Origin: an uncultured Clostridia bacterium
GTDB taxonomy: Bacteria > Bacillota > Clostridia > Lachnospirales > Lachnospiraceae
Assembly: GCA_947385955.1 (NCBI GenBank)
Contig: CANDNA010000013.1
Location: 1-64,000 of the forward strand
Length of the DNA stretch: 64,000 bases
Direction: 5' to 3'
Below the pieces are notes generated by a model, which searched no databases, was not told the DNA's origin, and saw only the letters and a program-made list of their open reading frames with translations. Below, one piece after another: positions 51,562 to 60,469 of this stretch (position 1 is the first letter of the stretch; every line of letters starts with the position of its first letter). Both the position numbers and the translations under genes were made by a program.

Positions 51562-51589
51562 TTGTTGGATATTTTCCAGTCGGTATAAT
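51562..51589 (+). promoter_or_regulatory. Promoter of the Cys-rich peptide gene
   Basis: TATAAT at 51584-51589 with a weak -35, TTGTTG at 51562-51567 (16-base spacer). The leader to the start codon is about 55 bases. Confidence 0.55.
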
Positions 51590-51650
51590 GAACATGACAG
51601 AAGGCAATTGTGCCAGCTGAAACAAATTTTCATACAGGAGGTATAGAGAA

Positions 51651-51875
51651 ATGGCATTATCAAACATAGCTGGTTGGGGCGGGAATACTGTAGGAAGTGC
51701 CTGTGGAGCATCCGACAAACCGGAAGAGAAACCGGCGGCATGCGGTTCTGCCTGTGGGGCATCCGACAAACCGGAAGAGAAACCGGCGGCATGCGGTTCT
51801 GCCTGTGGGGCATCAGACAAACCGGAAGAAAAACCGGCGGCATGTGGTTCTGCCTGTGGTGCGGGTGACAAGTAG
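51651..51875 (+). CDS. ACGX-repeat Cys-rich peptide, predicted precursor of a radical-SAM modified peptide
   Basis: This is a 74-residue peptide. A short leader (MALSNIAGWGGNTVGS) precedes a half repeat and three copies of a 17-residue unit, ACGSACGASDKPEEKPA. Cys occur at positions 18, 31, 35, 48, 52, 65 and 69, always as A-C-G-S or A-C-G-A (the first has only one ACGA, and the last ends ACGSACGAGDK). The repeats are separated by charged, Pro-rich SDKPEEKP spacers. It is followed by a radical SAM/SPASM gene, which makes it the likely substrate. As I recall, this pairing is called the ACGX system. No classic leader cleavage motif is seen. An ideal AGGAGG site precedes the ATG. Confidence 0.88.
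   Translation: MALSNIAGWGGNTVGSACGASDKPEEKPAACGSACGASDKPEEKPAACGSACGASDKPEEKPAACGSACGAGDK
51699..51872 (+). repeat. Tandem 51-bp repeat inside the peptide gene
   Basis: Three full units (51699-51749, 51750-51800, 51801-51851) and a partial 21-base unit (51852-51872). Units 1 and 2 differ at one base, and unit 3 differs from unit 2 at three, none changing an amino acid. The number of units probably changes by slippage or recombination. Confidence 0.92.
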
Positions 51876-51926
51876 GAAAAACATTTTTAACGACGGACAG
51901 AATTATTCCTATGCCATGATGGGTCC

Positions 51927-51953
51927 TCCGACTGTAAGGGTTTTGGGGGACTC
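51927..51953 (+). other. Hairpin between the peptide and maturase genes
   Basis: GTCCTCC pairs with GGGGGAC (one T-G wobble) in the 130-base gap between the peptide stop and the maturase start. It may reduce read-through so that peptide exceeds maturase. It is not a canonical terminator, since the following Ts are few. Confidence 0.35.
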
Positions 51954-52004
51954 ATTTTGAATATAGCAGCTATAAAGCTGTTTTGATAGATAGTTGGAGG
52001 AACG

Positions 52005-53075
52005 ATGAAGAAAATGAAGCCTTATTTTTCATTTCAGTGGCATATTACGGATGAATGTGATCAGCGGTGTAAGCACTGTTACATTTATTCGTCAGGAAAA
52101 TATGACTGCCTGTTATCTATGACATGGAAGCAGGCAGAGGATACATTTTATAATTGTCTGGATTTCTGCAAAGTGTATGGGCGGACCCCATATTTTTACA
52201 TGACTGGTGGGGATCCGATTCTGCATCCGGATTTTTGGAAGCTCTTGAAGCTCATGCATGAACATGGAATAAAGTTTACAATACTTGGAAATCCGTTTCA
52301 TCTGAATGAGCAGGTATGCCGTGAATTGAAATGGCATGGCTGTGAAAAGTATCAGCTTTCTCTGGACGGGCTCCGCAAGACACATGACTGGTTTAGAAAG
52401 CCCGGATCATATGATTGCACGCTTGAGAAAATCGCAGTGATCAATAAGGCGGGAATACGCAGTGTCATTATGACCACTGTATCTAAGACAAACCGGATGG
52501 AAGTACCGGGAATCATAGATGCAGCGGTTACGGCAGGGGCGGATGTTTTTGCTTTTTCCCGATATGTGCCAAGCGGCGGAGATCTGGATGCCGGCATGAC
52601 AGCGCAGGAATACAGGGAACTGCTTGCCATATGTGATAAGAAATTTAAGGAATACGAGGCAGACGGTTGTCAGACATATTTTAACAAAAAAGACCATTTG
52701 TGGACGCTTTATGAATACGAAAATGGGGATTTCAAAATTCCGGAGGATGCAAAAAAAGGAATGATTTATGGCGGCTGCAACTGTGGAAACTGCCATCTGA
52801 CGATTCTGCCATCCGGGGAAATCTATGCCTGCCGCCGTGTGGCGGACAGCAGAGTTGGAAATGTTTTTGAAGACCGTATCGCAGATGTATGGGTTACAGG
52901 AATGGAACAATATCGCGATTATGAGAAATTCAGTAAATGTTCAAGATGTAAGCTGCTTTCATGGTGCAGGGGCTGTCCTGCCGTGGCGAAGGGAAGCTGC
53001 GGGGATTTCTATGCGGACGATCCACAGTGTTGGGCAACGGAAGAAAGCGGTCTTATCGAACCGAAAAAAGCGTAA
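52005..53075 (+). CDS. Radical SAM/SPASM peptide maturase, ACGX-system type
   Basis: This 356-residue enzyme should modify the Cys-rich peptide encoded upstream. The radical SAM cluster motif is C18-x3-C22-x2-C25 in TDECDQRCKHCYIYSSG, with TGGDPILHPDFW and LSLDGLRKTHDWFRKPGSYD in the barrel. The C-terminal SPASM region, binding auxiliary 4Fe-4S clusters, starts at Cys258, Cys260 and Cys263 (GGCNCGNCHLTILPSGEIYACRR) and ends with CSRCKLLSWCRGCP, GSCGDFYADDPQCW. GGAGGAACG precedes the ATG. Typical SPASM enzymes form thioether, carbon-carbon or related links; the chemistry here is unknown. The gene for the 4Fe-4S flavoprotein follows after 32 bases. Confidence 0.92.
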   Translation: MKKMKPYFSFQWHITDECDQRCKHCYIYSSGKYDCLLSMTWKQAEDTFYNCLDFCKVYGRTPYFYMTGGDPILHPDFWKLLKLMHEHGIKFTILGNPFHLNEQVCRELKWHGCEKYQLSLDGLRKTHDWFRKPGSYDCTLEKIAVINKAGIRSVIMTTVSKTNRMEVPGIIDAAVTAGADVFAFSRYVPSGGDLDAGMTAQEYRELLAICDKKFKEYEADGCQTYFNKKDHLWTLYEYENGDFKIPEDAKKGMIYGGCNCGNCHLTILPSGEIYACRRVADSRVGNVFEDRIADVWVTGMEQYRDYEKFSKCSRCKLLSWCRGCPAVAKGSCGDFYADDPQCWATEESGLIEPKKA

Positions 53076-53107
53076 TCCACAGGTTGGAAGAAAGGATTGG
53101 TTTTAAG

Positions 53108-53722
53108 ATGGATGTCAGGACTTGTATAGAAAAACTGGGATATGTGGGTGTGCTGAATTTTGCTACTGTTGATGAATACGGCGCTCCACAGGTCAGGAAT
53201 ATCAGTGCAATCCACTATGAAGGAACGGATATATACTTTCTGACGGCAAGGGGAAAATCTTTTGCCAGACAGCTTTATGCGGACGGCAGGGTGCAGATAT
53301 CCGGCTACACCAGATACAAAGAAACAATTCGTGTGTCGGGAAAAGCTGTGGAAGTGCCGGAGGATGAACAGCTCAAATGGCGGGATATTCTGTATCAGGA
53401 GCAGCCGTATCTGGAAAATGTATATCCGGGTGAAAGCAAGAACATTGATACGATATTTGTAATAAGAGATTACACAATTGAGTATTTCTGTCTGTCCACC
53501 AGGCCAATTACAAGAGAATATTTTACAGTAGGCAATGCGGTTTTGAAAACCAAAGGATACAGGATTACAGATGCCTGCATTGGATGTGGGAAATGTGCAA
53601 GAGTCTGCCCTCAGAAAGCAGTAGACAAAGGAAATCCAAAGCCTTATGTCATACGGCAGAATAATTGTTTACAGTGCGGAAACTGTTTTGAGAATTGTCC
53701 TGTGAAAGCGATAGAGAGGTAA
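53108..53722 (+). CDS. FMN-binding protein fused to two 4Fe-4S ferredoxin motifs
   Basis: This is a 204-residue protein. The N-terminal 140 residues are a split-barrel flavin domain of the pyridoxamine 5'-phosphate oxidase superfamily (GYVGVLNFATVDEYGAPQVRNISAI, IYFLTARGKSFARQL). The C-terminus carries two motifs, C157-x2-C160-x2-C163-x3-C167 (CIGCGKCARVCP) and C187-x2-C190-x2-C193-x3-C197 (CLQCGNCFENCP). It could pass electrons between a flavin and ferredoxin-type clusters, to the maturase or to the nitroreductase next door. The start at 53108 has AAAGGATTGG upstream. An in-frame ATG at 52961 lies inside the maturase gene and is rejected. Overlap and gap pattern imply cotranscription. Confidence 0.88.
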   Translation: MDVRTCIEKLGYVGVLNFATVDEYGAPQVRNISAIHYEGTDIYFLTARGKSFARQLYADGRVQISGYTRYKETIRVSGKAVEVPEDEQLKWRDILYQEQPYLENVYPGESKNIDTIFVIRDYTIEYFCLSTRPITREYFTVGNAVLKTKGYRITDACIGCGKCARVCPQKAVDKGNPKPYVIRQNNCLQCGNCFENCPVKAIER

Positions 53723-53796
53723 GCAGGATCAAAAATCTTACAAGAGATTCACAGCCTTTATGGATGAGTTACCGCTTAAAGAAAGGATGGTTTATT

Positions 53797-54360
53797 ATGG
53801 AATTATCAGATGCTATCAGTGGGAGAAGGTCTGTCAGAAAATTCACGGATTCTCCTGTATCGAGAGAAATGATTGAAAAAATACTTAAGGTAGTGGACTA
53901 CTGCCCGAATGCGGGAAACCGCAATTCCACAAAAATTGTGGTAATAACAGACCGTGCTGTTATTGACTATATTGGCAAATCACACATGGTAGTTATTAAA
54001 AATTTTAATAAGGGGATTACGGCACTGCCATCCGAAGAAGAAATAGCTGCGTCGGAAAGCGCCTTTTATAATGCACAGGCAGTTATAGCGTTATTTGGGG
54101 CAAAAAACTTTTATTTTTCATCAGCGGATGCATATATTATGGCGCAAAATATCACGCTTGCCGCTTTTGAACAGAATGTATCAACCTGTATTGTGGGGGA
54201 AGTCCTGAATTCCCTCGCAACAGAGAAGGGAAAACAGCTTCAAAAAGAAATGGGCATTCCCGAAGAAATAGTTCCTCAGACATACATTACGATGGGATAT
54301 TGTGACGGGGAATATCCAAAGTATCCAAAACGCCATTATTCGGATGTGATTTATGTCTGA
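53797..54360 (+). CDS. Nitroreductase family flavoprotein
   Basis: This is a 187-residue FMN-dependent oxidoreductase fold: SDAISGRRSVRKFTDSPVSREMIEKILKV (FMN phosphate and NADPH contacts near Arg10/Arg11/Arg14), YCPNAGNRNSTKIVV, ADAYIMAQNITLAAFEQNVSTCIVGE, ending TYITMGYCDGEYPKYPKRHYSDV. The second Ser/Cys-containing segment is variable in the family. It is the last gene of the peptide cluster, 74 bases after the flavin/ferredoxin gene. AAAGGATGG precedes the ATG at 53797. It may oxidise or reduce the modified peptide or act as a general redox detoxifier. HxlR-regulated nitroreductases are known (HypR/HypO in Bacillus). Confidence 0.88.
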   Translation: MELSDAISGRRSVRKFTDSPVSREMIEKILKVVDYCPNAGNRNSTKIVVITDRAVIDYIGKSHMVVIKNFNKGITALPSEEEIAASESAFYNAQAVIALFGAKNFYFSSADAYIMAQNITLAAFEQNVSTCIVGEVLNSLATEKGKQLQKEMGIPEEIVPQTYITMGYCDGEYPKYPKRHYSDVIYV

Positions 54361-54437
54361 GTGAGATAAAATATGTCAAAACAAATGGATAAATGTTTCT
54401 CAACACGAAGGAGAAAAAGGCCGGTACATCCCCTTCC

Positions 54438-54466
54438 TTGACAATATGCGCTTACTTTGCTATACT
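54438..54466 (+). promoter_or_regulatory. Promoter of the DUF6465 gene
   Basis: TTGACA at 54438-54443, a 17-base spacer and TATACT at 54461-54466. It shows that the next gene is transcribed independently of the peptide cluster. Confidence 0.85.
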
Positions 54467-54539
54467 GCATAAGGCATCTGGGTATTTACATAACAGCATT
54501 TATCAATCGTGAGAGGGGCAAAGCCCCGGAGGGAAAATT

Positions 54540-54989
54540 ATGAAGGAGACAAAAAAAACGACAAGAGCTGCCTCAAAGGCAGAACCGGTAAAGGATGCAG
54601 TGAAGGCCGAAGCTGCCAAAGTGGAAAACGCTGTTAAGAGTGCTGCCACAAAGGCAAAGCCGGCTGTAAAGGCAGCGGCAGAAAAGGCAAAGCCGGTGGT
54701 GAAAGCTGCAAAAGAAAAGGCTGCACCGGTAGTAAAGGCAGCAGAGAAAAAAGCGGCGGCAGCCAAAGCGGCAATCGGAAAAGGGGCCGTTACAGAGAAA
54801 ATCTCGGTACAGTTTGGCGGCAAGTCTTACAGCACAGAGGATCTTGTCAGGATTGCGAAGGATGTATGGAAATACGATTTGGGAAGAGAAGAGAGCGAAT
54901 TCAAGTCAGTAGAGCTTTTTGTAAAGCCGGAAGAAAGTACAGTATATTATGTGATCAACGAGGAAGTACTGGGAAATTTCGCAATATAA
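54540..54989 (+). CDS. DUF6465 family protein with Ala/Lys-rich helical N-terminus
   Basis: This is a 149-residue protein. Residues 1-90 are a low-complexity Ala/Lys/Val/Glu repeat (KAKPAVKAAAEKAKPVVKAA, histone H1- or apolipoprotein-like amphipathic helix). Residues about 95-149 are a small folded domain (EKISVQFGGKSYSTEDLVRIAKDVWKYDLGREESEF, KSVELFVKPEESTVYYVINEEVLG) that defines DUF6465, common in Lachnospiraceae. The function is unknown, and DNA or membrane association has only been guessed. CCGGAGGGAAAATT precedes the ATG. It has its own consensus promoter upstream and a strong terminator downstream. Confidence 0.85.
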   Translation: MKETKKTTRAASKAEPVKDAVKAEAAKVENAVKSAATKAKPAVKAAAEKAKPVVKAAKEKAAPVVKAAEKKAAAAKAAIGKGAVTEKISVQFGGKSYSTEDLVRIAKDVWKYDLGREESEFKSVELFVKPEESTVYYVINEEVLGNFAI

Positions 54990-55054
54990 AATACAAATCT
55001 GATCAGGGTGTGGAGCGCTGTTGCTCTGGCATTCGATCCGGATCTAAAGAAAAT

Positions 55055-55096
55055 GCCCCGCAAATATCATCTGACAGTGATATGCGGGGCGTTTTT
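55055..55096 (+). terminator. Terminator of the DUF6465 gene
   Basis: GCCCCGCA pairs with TGCGGGGC and TATCA with TGATA across a 2-base bulge, ending in GTTTTT. The next gene is convergent and starts its 3' end at 55130. Confidence 0.82.
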
Positions 55097-55129
55097 CATT
55101 TCATAGGAAAGTCTGCTTATGCTGTTTTT

Positions 55130-56470
55130 TCAGCTCAGAGTGAGCTTTTCAGCCTGGTATTCCTGGTCATAGGAGTCGGTTACCAGATCCCGTATGTGGG
55201 AATTACGATATGATGCGGCAATGATCCTGCCGGAATCCAGAGCCAGATCATAGGTACCGTCGGCTTTCTGGATCAGGTTATTAAACTGTACCACCACTTC
55301 TGCATCGCAGGCAACACCGTCAGCCTGTGACAGAGTGGCCATATAGACCAGTTTGATATCGTTGTTATGAGAATTGGCAGTTTCAAAATATTCCGGTTTC
55401 AGCACGTTCAGATAGGCGGAAATCAGCCGTGGATTGCTCCATTTAAATGTGGTCTTTCCGTTGACCCAGATCGGCATCAGGTTGGCCTCGCTGAAAATAC
55501 GCAGTCCGTATTCTGTGGCGTCGCCAAACAGAGAAGAGGCTGTTTCATTCAGTGCATGGATCTGCTCCTCAGTTACCTGGGAAATATCCCGGAGATAACG
55601 GTCCGCCTGGTCAATGGTATATTCTCTGGTATAGTCGGCGGATGCAGTTACTGCATACTCATGAGAAATGGCATCTGCTTCGGAAAAGACCGCCCTGACC
55701 AGAAAGGTATCCCCCACATCATAACAGGGTTTTTGATCCGGTATCTCATAGACAACTGTCTGAAGAAAAGGATCGGTGCTTTCGTTGGTGAGAACCACGG
55801 AAAGCTCAGGAGCGATTCCTTCATAAGAAACCCGTACATCCTGGAAAAGGCTTTCCACGGAAAGCTCTTTCCCTTCCGGCAGACCGTTGACTTCGATCTG
55901 GAAGCTGTCCTCTTTGATCCGGAGTTTTTGTTCTTTGGCCGTTTCTTCATCATACAGAAAATGGACATCCAGCAGATCGCCGTTTTTCAAATTGCCGTTT
56001 TCGGAGAGAAGTTGAATCTCCGCATCCTCCAGAAATGTGGCATATTCTTCACTCTCCTGAATGGACAGGGCCGCAGTGCCTCTGGAATCATATCCGGAGT
56101 AGGTAATATCTATGTAGTCACTGGGCTGAAGGCTGTCAAAGCTGAAATACCAGAGGCCGAATCCCAGGAGCAGACAGGCCGCCGCTGCAGGCAGCCATAG
56201 TTTTTTCAGGATGTTTTTTTTCTTTCTTTTTCGGGACGGCCTGCTTCCCGATGCTGTCGTACGGGGCCTGCCCGTTTTCTGATCATGGCGTTTCCGGTTG
56301 ACGGGCCTGGTGGTTTTCGTCACAGAGTGTGCTGTTTTGGGTGTTTTTTTCCGGTCTTTAGCCGGTCTGCCCGCTTTGGCCGTCCGTTCGCTTTTTTTTA
56401 CTGTTTTTTCAGAAGCCGGTCTGTTTTTCCGTATCTGTCTGTTTTTTTCTTCTTTTTTCATTGTACTCAT
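55130..56470 (-). CDS. Single-pass membrane protein of unknown function with a large extracellular domain
   Basis: This 446-residue protein has a strongly basic, Lys/Arg/Thr-rich cytoplasmic N-terminus (about 1-85; KPKTAHSVTKTTRPVNRKRH, PSRKRKKKNILKKL). One membrane segment follows (LWLPAAAACLLLGFGLWYF, about 88-106) and then a beta-rich extracellular region with repeated SADYTREY-type strands. Residues such as LSIQESEEYATFLEDAEIQLL and DLLDVHFLYDEETAKEQKL look like stalk domains. I do not recognise a family. The start at 56470 is chosen for the TGGAG sequence 11 bases upstream; the longer frame from 56695 runs into the CIRCE region and is rejected. Confidence 0.82.
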   Translation of the reverse strand: MSTMKKEEKNRQIRKNRPASEKTVKKSERTAKAGRPAKDRKKTPKTAHSVTKTTRPVNRKRHDQKTGRPRTTASGSRPSRKRKKKNILKKLWLPAAAACLLLGFGLWYFSFDSLQPSDYIDITYSGYDSRGTAALSIQESEEYATFLEDAEIQLLSENGNLKNGDLLDVHFLYDEETAKEQKLRIKEDSFQIEVNGLPEGKELSVESLFQDVRVSYEGIAPELSVVLTNESTDPFLQTVVYEIPDQKPCYDVGDTFLVRAVFSEADAISHEYAVTASADYTREYTIDQADRYLRDISQVTEEQIHALNETASSLFGDATEYGLRIFSEANLMPIWVNGKTTFKWSNPRLISAYLNVLKPEYFETANSHNNDIKLVYMATLSQADGVACDAEVVVQFNNLIQKADGTYDLALDSGRIIAASYRNSHIRDLVTDSYDQEYQAEKLTLS

Positions 56471-56645
56471 ATTTCTTATATCTCCACGCATAAAATAAGG
56501 ATTCCATTCGCGCAAAGTTAAGTATATGGTGTTCGGAGAAAATTTGCAATTATTTTTTAATATTTCTTTAAAATTTATGAAATGATCTGTAGAGAGGAAC
56601 CTGTAACTATTTAGAATATTTTTATAATTTATTTTGGAAAAAGAA

Positions 56646-56674
56646 TTGACAATAAATAGTGTAAGTGCTATTTT
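56646..56674 (+). promoter_or_regulatory. Promoter of the hrcA operon
   Basis: TTGACA at 56646-56651, a 17-base spacer and TATTTT at 56669-56674, immediately upstream of the CIRCE operator. Confidence 0.78.
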
Positions 56675-56688
56675 AGGTAAAGAAGATA

Positions 56689-56715
56689 TTAGCACTCATA
56701 AAAGACGAGTGCTAA
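56689..56715. promoter_or_regulatory. CIRCE operator (HrcA binding site)
   Basis: A perfect TTAGCACTC, a 9-base spacer and GAGTGCTAA, the exact CIRCE consensus. HrcA bound here represses the heat-shock operon that follows. Confidence 0.98.
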
Positions 56716-56733
56716 TAACAGGCGGGAGAGGTG

Positions 56734-57768
56734 ATGGAAATGCAGTTGGATGAAAGAAAGATGAAGATTTTGCAGGCCATCATCCATAATTATCTGGAAA
56801 CGGGTGAGCCGGTAGGCAGCAGGACGATTTCCAAATATACGGACCTGAATCTGAGTTCGGCTACCATCCGCAATGAAATGGCGGATCTGGAAGAGCTGGG
56901 CTATATTTTGCAGCCCCATACTTCTGCAGGCAGGATTCCTTCCGACAAGGGCTATCGTCTGTATGTGGATGATATGATGCAGGTGAAAGAAAAAGAGGTG
57001 GAGGAAATCAAAGGGATGCTCCTGGAAAAGCAGGATCGGATGGAGCAGCTTTTAAAGCAGGTAGCAAAGCTGCTGGCAGTCAATACCAATTATGCCACGA
57101 TGATTTCCGCTCCTCAGACGAGAAAAAACAAGCTGAAATTTATTCAGCTTTCCAAGATGGACGCCAGACAACTGCTGGCAGTGGTTGTGGCCGAAGGCAA
57201 TGTGATCAAAAACAATATGCTGCAGATGGAAGAAGAGCTGGATGACGAAACGATATTGAAGCTGAATATCCTGCTCAATACGTATCTGAATGGATTGTCG
57301 GCGGAGGAAATCAATCTGGGGATGATTTCCACAATGAAGCGTCAGGCCGGTATTCACAGCGATATTGTAAGCGAAGTCATTGATGCGGTTGCAGAGGCGA
57401 TCAAGGCAGATGAGGATCTGGAGATCTATACCAGCGGTACCAATAATATTTTCCGTTATCCGGAATTGGCAGACCATCAGAAGGCCAGCGAACTGATCAA
57501 TACATTTGAAGAAAAGCAGATGCTGACAGAGCTGGTACGGGAAACGCTGGCGGATGAAAGTAATACGGGAATCCAGGTTTACATCGGAGAAGAGACACCG
57601 ATTAAGACAATGAAGGACTGCAGCATCGTGACCGCCACCTATGAACTGGAAGAAGGGATGCGGGGAACGATCGGTATCATCGGTCCCACGCGTATGGACT
57701 ATGACAAAGTGGTGGACACATTGAAAACACTGATGCATCAGTTGGACACTTTATACAAAAAACGGTAA
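56734..57768 (+). CDS. hrcA: Heat-inducible transcription repressor HrcA
   Basis: This is a 344-residue repressor with an N-terminal winged-helix domain (about 1-90) including LNLSSATIRNEMADLEELGYI and HTSAGRIPSDKGYRLYVD. The latter, with its RIPS-D-G-Y-R-Y-V motif, is diagnostic. The rest forms the dimerisation and GroEL-sensing domain (VVVAEGNVIKN, ELVRETLADESNTGIQVYIGEE, GIIGPTRMDYDKVV). It represses its own operon through the CIRCE site 19 bases upstream. ATG at 56734 has GGGAGAGG just before; a GTG at 56731 and an ATG at 56740 are possible alternatives. Gene order hrcA-grpE-dnaK-dnaJ is the classic one. Confidence 0.97.
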   Translation: MEMQLDERKMKILQAIIHNYLETGEPVGSRTISKYTDLNLSSATIRNEMADLEELGYILQPHTSAGRIPSDKGYRLYVDDMMQVKEKEVEEIKGMLLEKQDRMEQLLKQVAKLLAVNTNYATMISAPQTRKNKLKFIQLSKMDARQLLAVVVAEGNVIKNNMLQMEEELDDETILKLNILLNTYLNGLSAEEINLGMISTMKRQAGIHSDIVSEVIDAVAEAIKADEDLEIYTSGTNNIFRYPELADHQKASELINTFEEKQMLTELVRETLADESNTGIQVYIGEETPIKTMKDCSIVTATYELEEGMRGTIGIIGPTRMDYDKVVDTLKTLMHQLDTLYKKR

Positions 57769-57804
57769 TGCCGGCAAATTATAAATGCGAAAGGAAGAAA
57801 AGAC

Positions 57805-58440
57805 GTGTCAGAAGAAAACAGGCAGGAACAGGAATGGAATGAAGAGACGGAAAATACAGATACTACAGATACGATGACAGAAGGCGCTGATTTTGCAGAG
57901 GCGGAGGCTGAGGATCATGAAAGCCGGATGCCTGACGGAGAGCAGGCTTTGAGCAGAGAAGAAATGAAAGCGGCAAAGAAAAAGGCCAAAGCAGAGAAAA
58001 AGGATAAATACAAAGAAAAGATAGAAGAGCTGGAGGACCGGGTGAAACGTCAGATGGCGGAATTTGAAAATTTCCGGAAGCGGACAGAGAAAGAAAAGGC
58101 TCAGATGTTTGAAACCGGTGCGAAAAGCGTGATTGAAAAAATATTGCCGGTGGTGGACAATTTTGAAAGAGGGCTGCAGGCCGCTGCTCCCGGAGGCGGA
58201 AGCAATGCCTTTATGGAAGGTATGAATATGGTATATAAGCAGCTTATGACAGAACTGGAAGGCATCGGAGTCAAACCCATTGAAGCGGTGGGAACGGAAT
58301 TTAATCCTGATTTTCACAATGCAGTGATGCAGGTGGAAAGCGAGGAGTTTGAATCGGGAATCGTGGCACAGGAACTGCAAAAAGGCTATCTGTACCATGA
58401 CACCGTAGTAAGGCACAGTATGGTGGCAGTTGTGCAGTAA
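57805..58440 (+). CDS. grpE: Nucleotide exchange factor GrpE
   Basis: This 211-residue protein has an acidic, disordered N-terminus (1-50), a long coiled coil (about 50-110; EEMKAAKKKAKAEKKDKYKEKIEELEDRVKRQMAEFENFRKRTEKEK) and a C-terminal beta-wing domain. The latter has LPVVDNFERGL, EGMNMVYKQLMTELEGIGVKPIEAVGTEFNPDFHNAVMQVES and GYLYHDTVVRHSMVAVV. It drives ADP release from DnaK. Translation begins at GTG 57805 with AAAGGAAG about 10 bases upstream. It lies 36 bases after hrcA. Confidence 0.97.
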   Translation: MSEENRQEQEWNEETENTDTTDTMTEGADFAEAEAEDHESRMPDGEQALSREEMKAAKKKAKAEKKDKYKEKIEELEDRVKRQMAEFENFRKRTEKEKAQMFETGAKSVIEKILPVVDNFERGLQAAAPGGGSNAFMEGMNMVYKQLMTELEGIGVKPIEAVGTEFNPDFHNAVMQVESEEFESGIVAQELQKGYLYHDTVVRHSMVAVVQ

Positions 58441-58511
58441 GAAGCTCCCTGAAGCATGACATATGCCGAAGGCGCTGTGGACATAGATACAGGAACATAA
58501 TATTTATATAG

Positions 58512-60398
<1,887 letters not shown>

Positions 60399-60408
60399 AA
60401 TACAATGT

Positions 60409-60446
60409 GGTATGGGGCATAGAACGGATTTCATATGCCCCATACC
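60409..60446 (+). other. Long intergenic hairpin between dnaK and dnaJ
   Basis: GGTATGGGGCATA at 60409-60421 pairs perfectly with TATGCCCCATACC at 60434-60446 (13 bp, 12-base loop). There is no T run, so it is more likely an mRNA processing or stabilising element, or a weak attenuator reducing DnaJ relative to DnaK. Confidence 0.6.
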
Positions 60447-60469
60447 TGTATGGAAAAAGGTAGATTGTT

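Noticed and set aside
51699-51872. Possible CRISPR-like array
   Set aside because: The 51-bp repeats are directly adjacent with no spacers, lie in frame and encode the ACGX peptide.
55367-56200. Plus-strand frame of 277 codons opposite the membrane protein gene at 55130-56470
   Set aside because: The minus-strand gene has a convincing start, basic N-terminus, membrane helix and soluble domain. The plus frame has no such logic.
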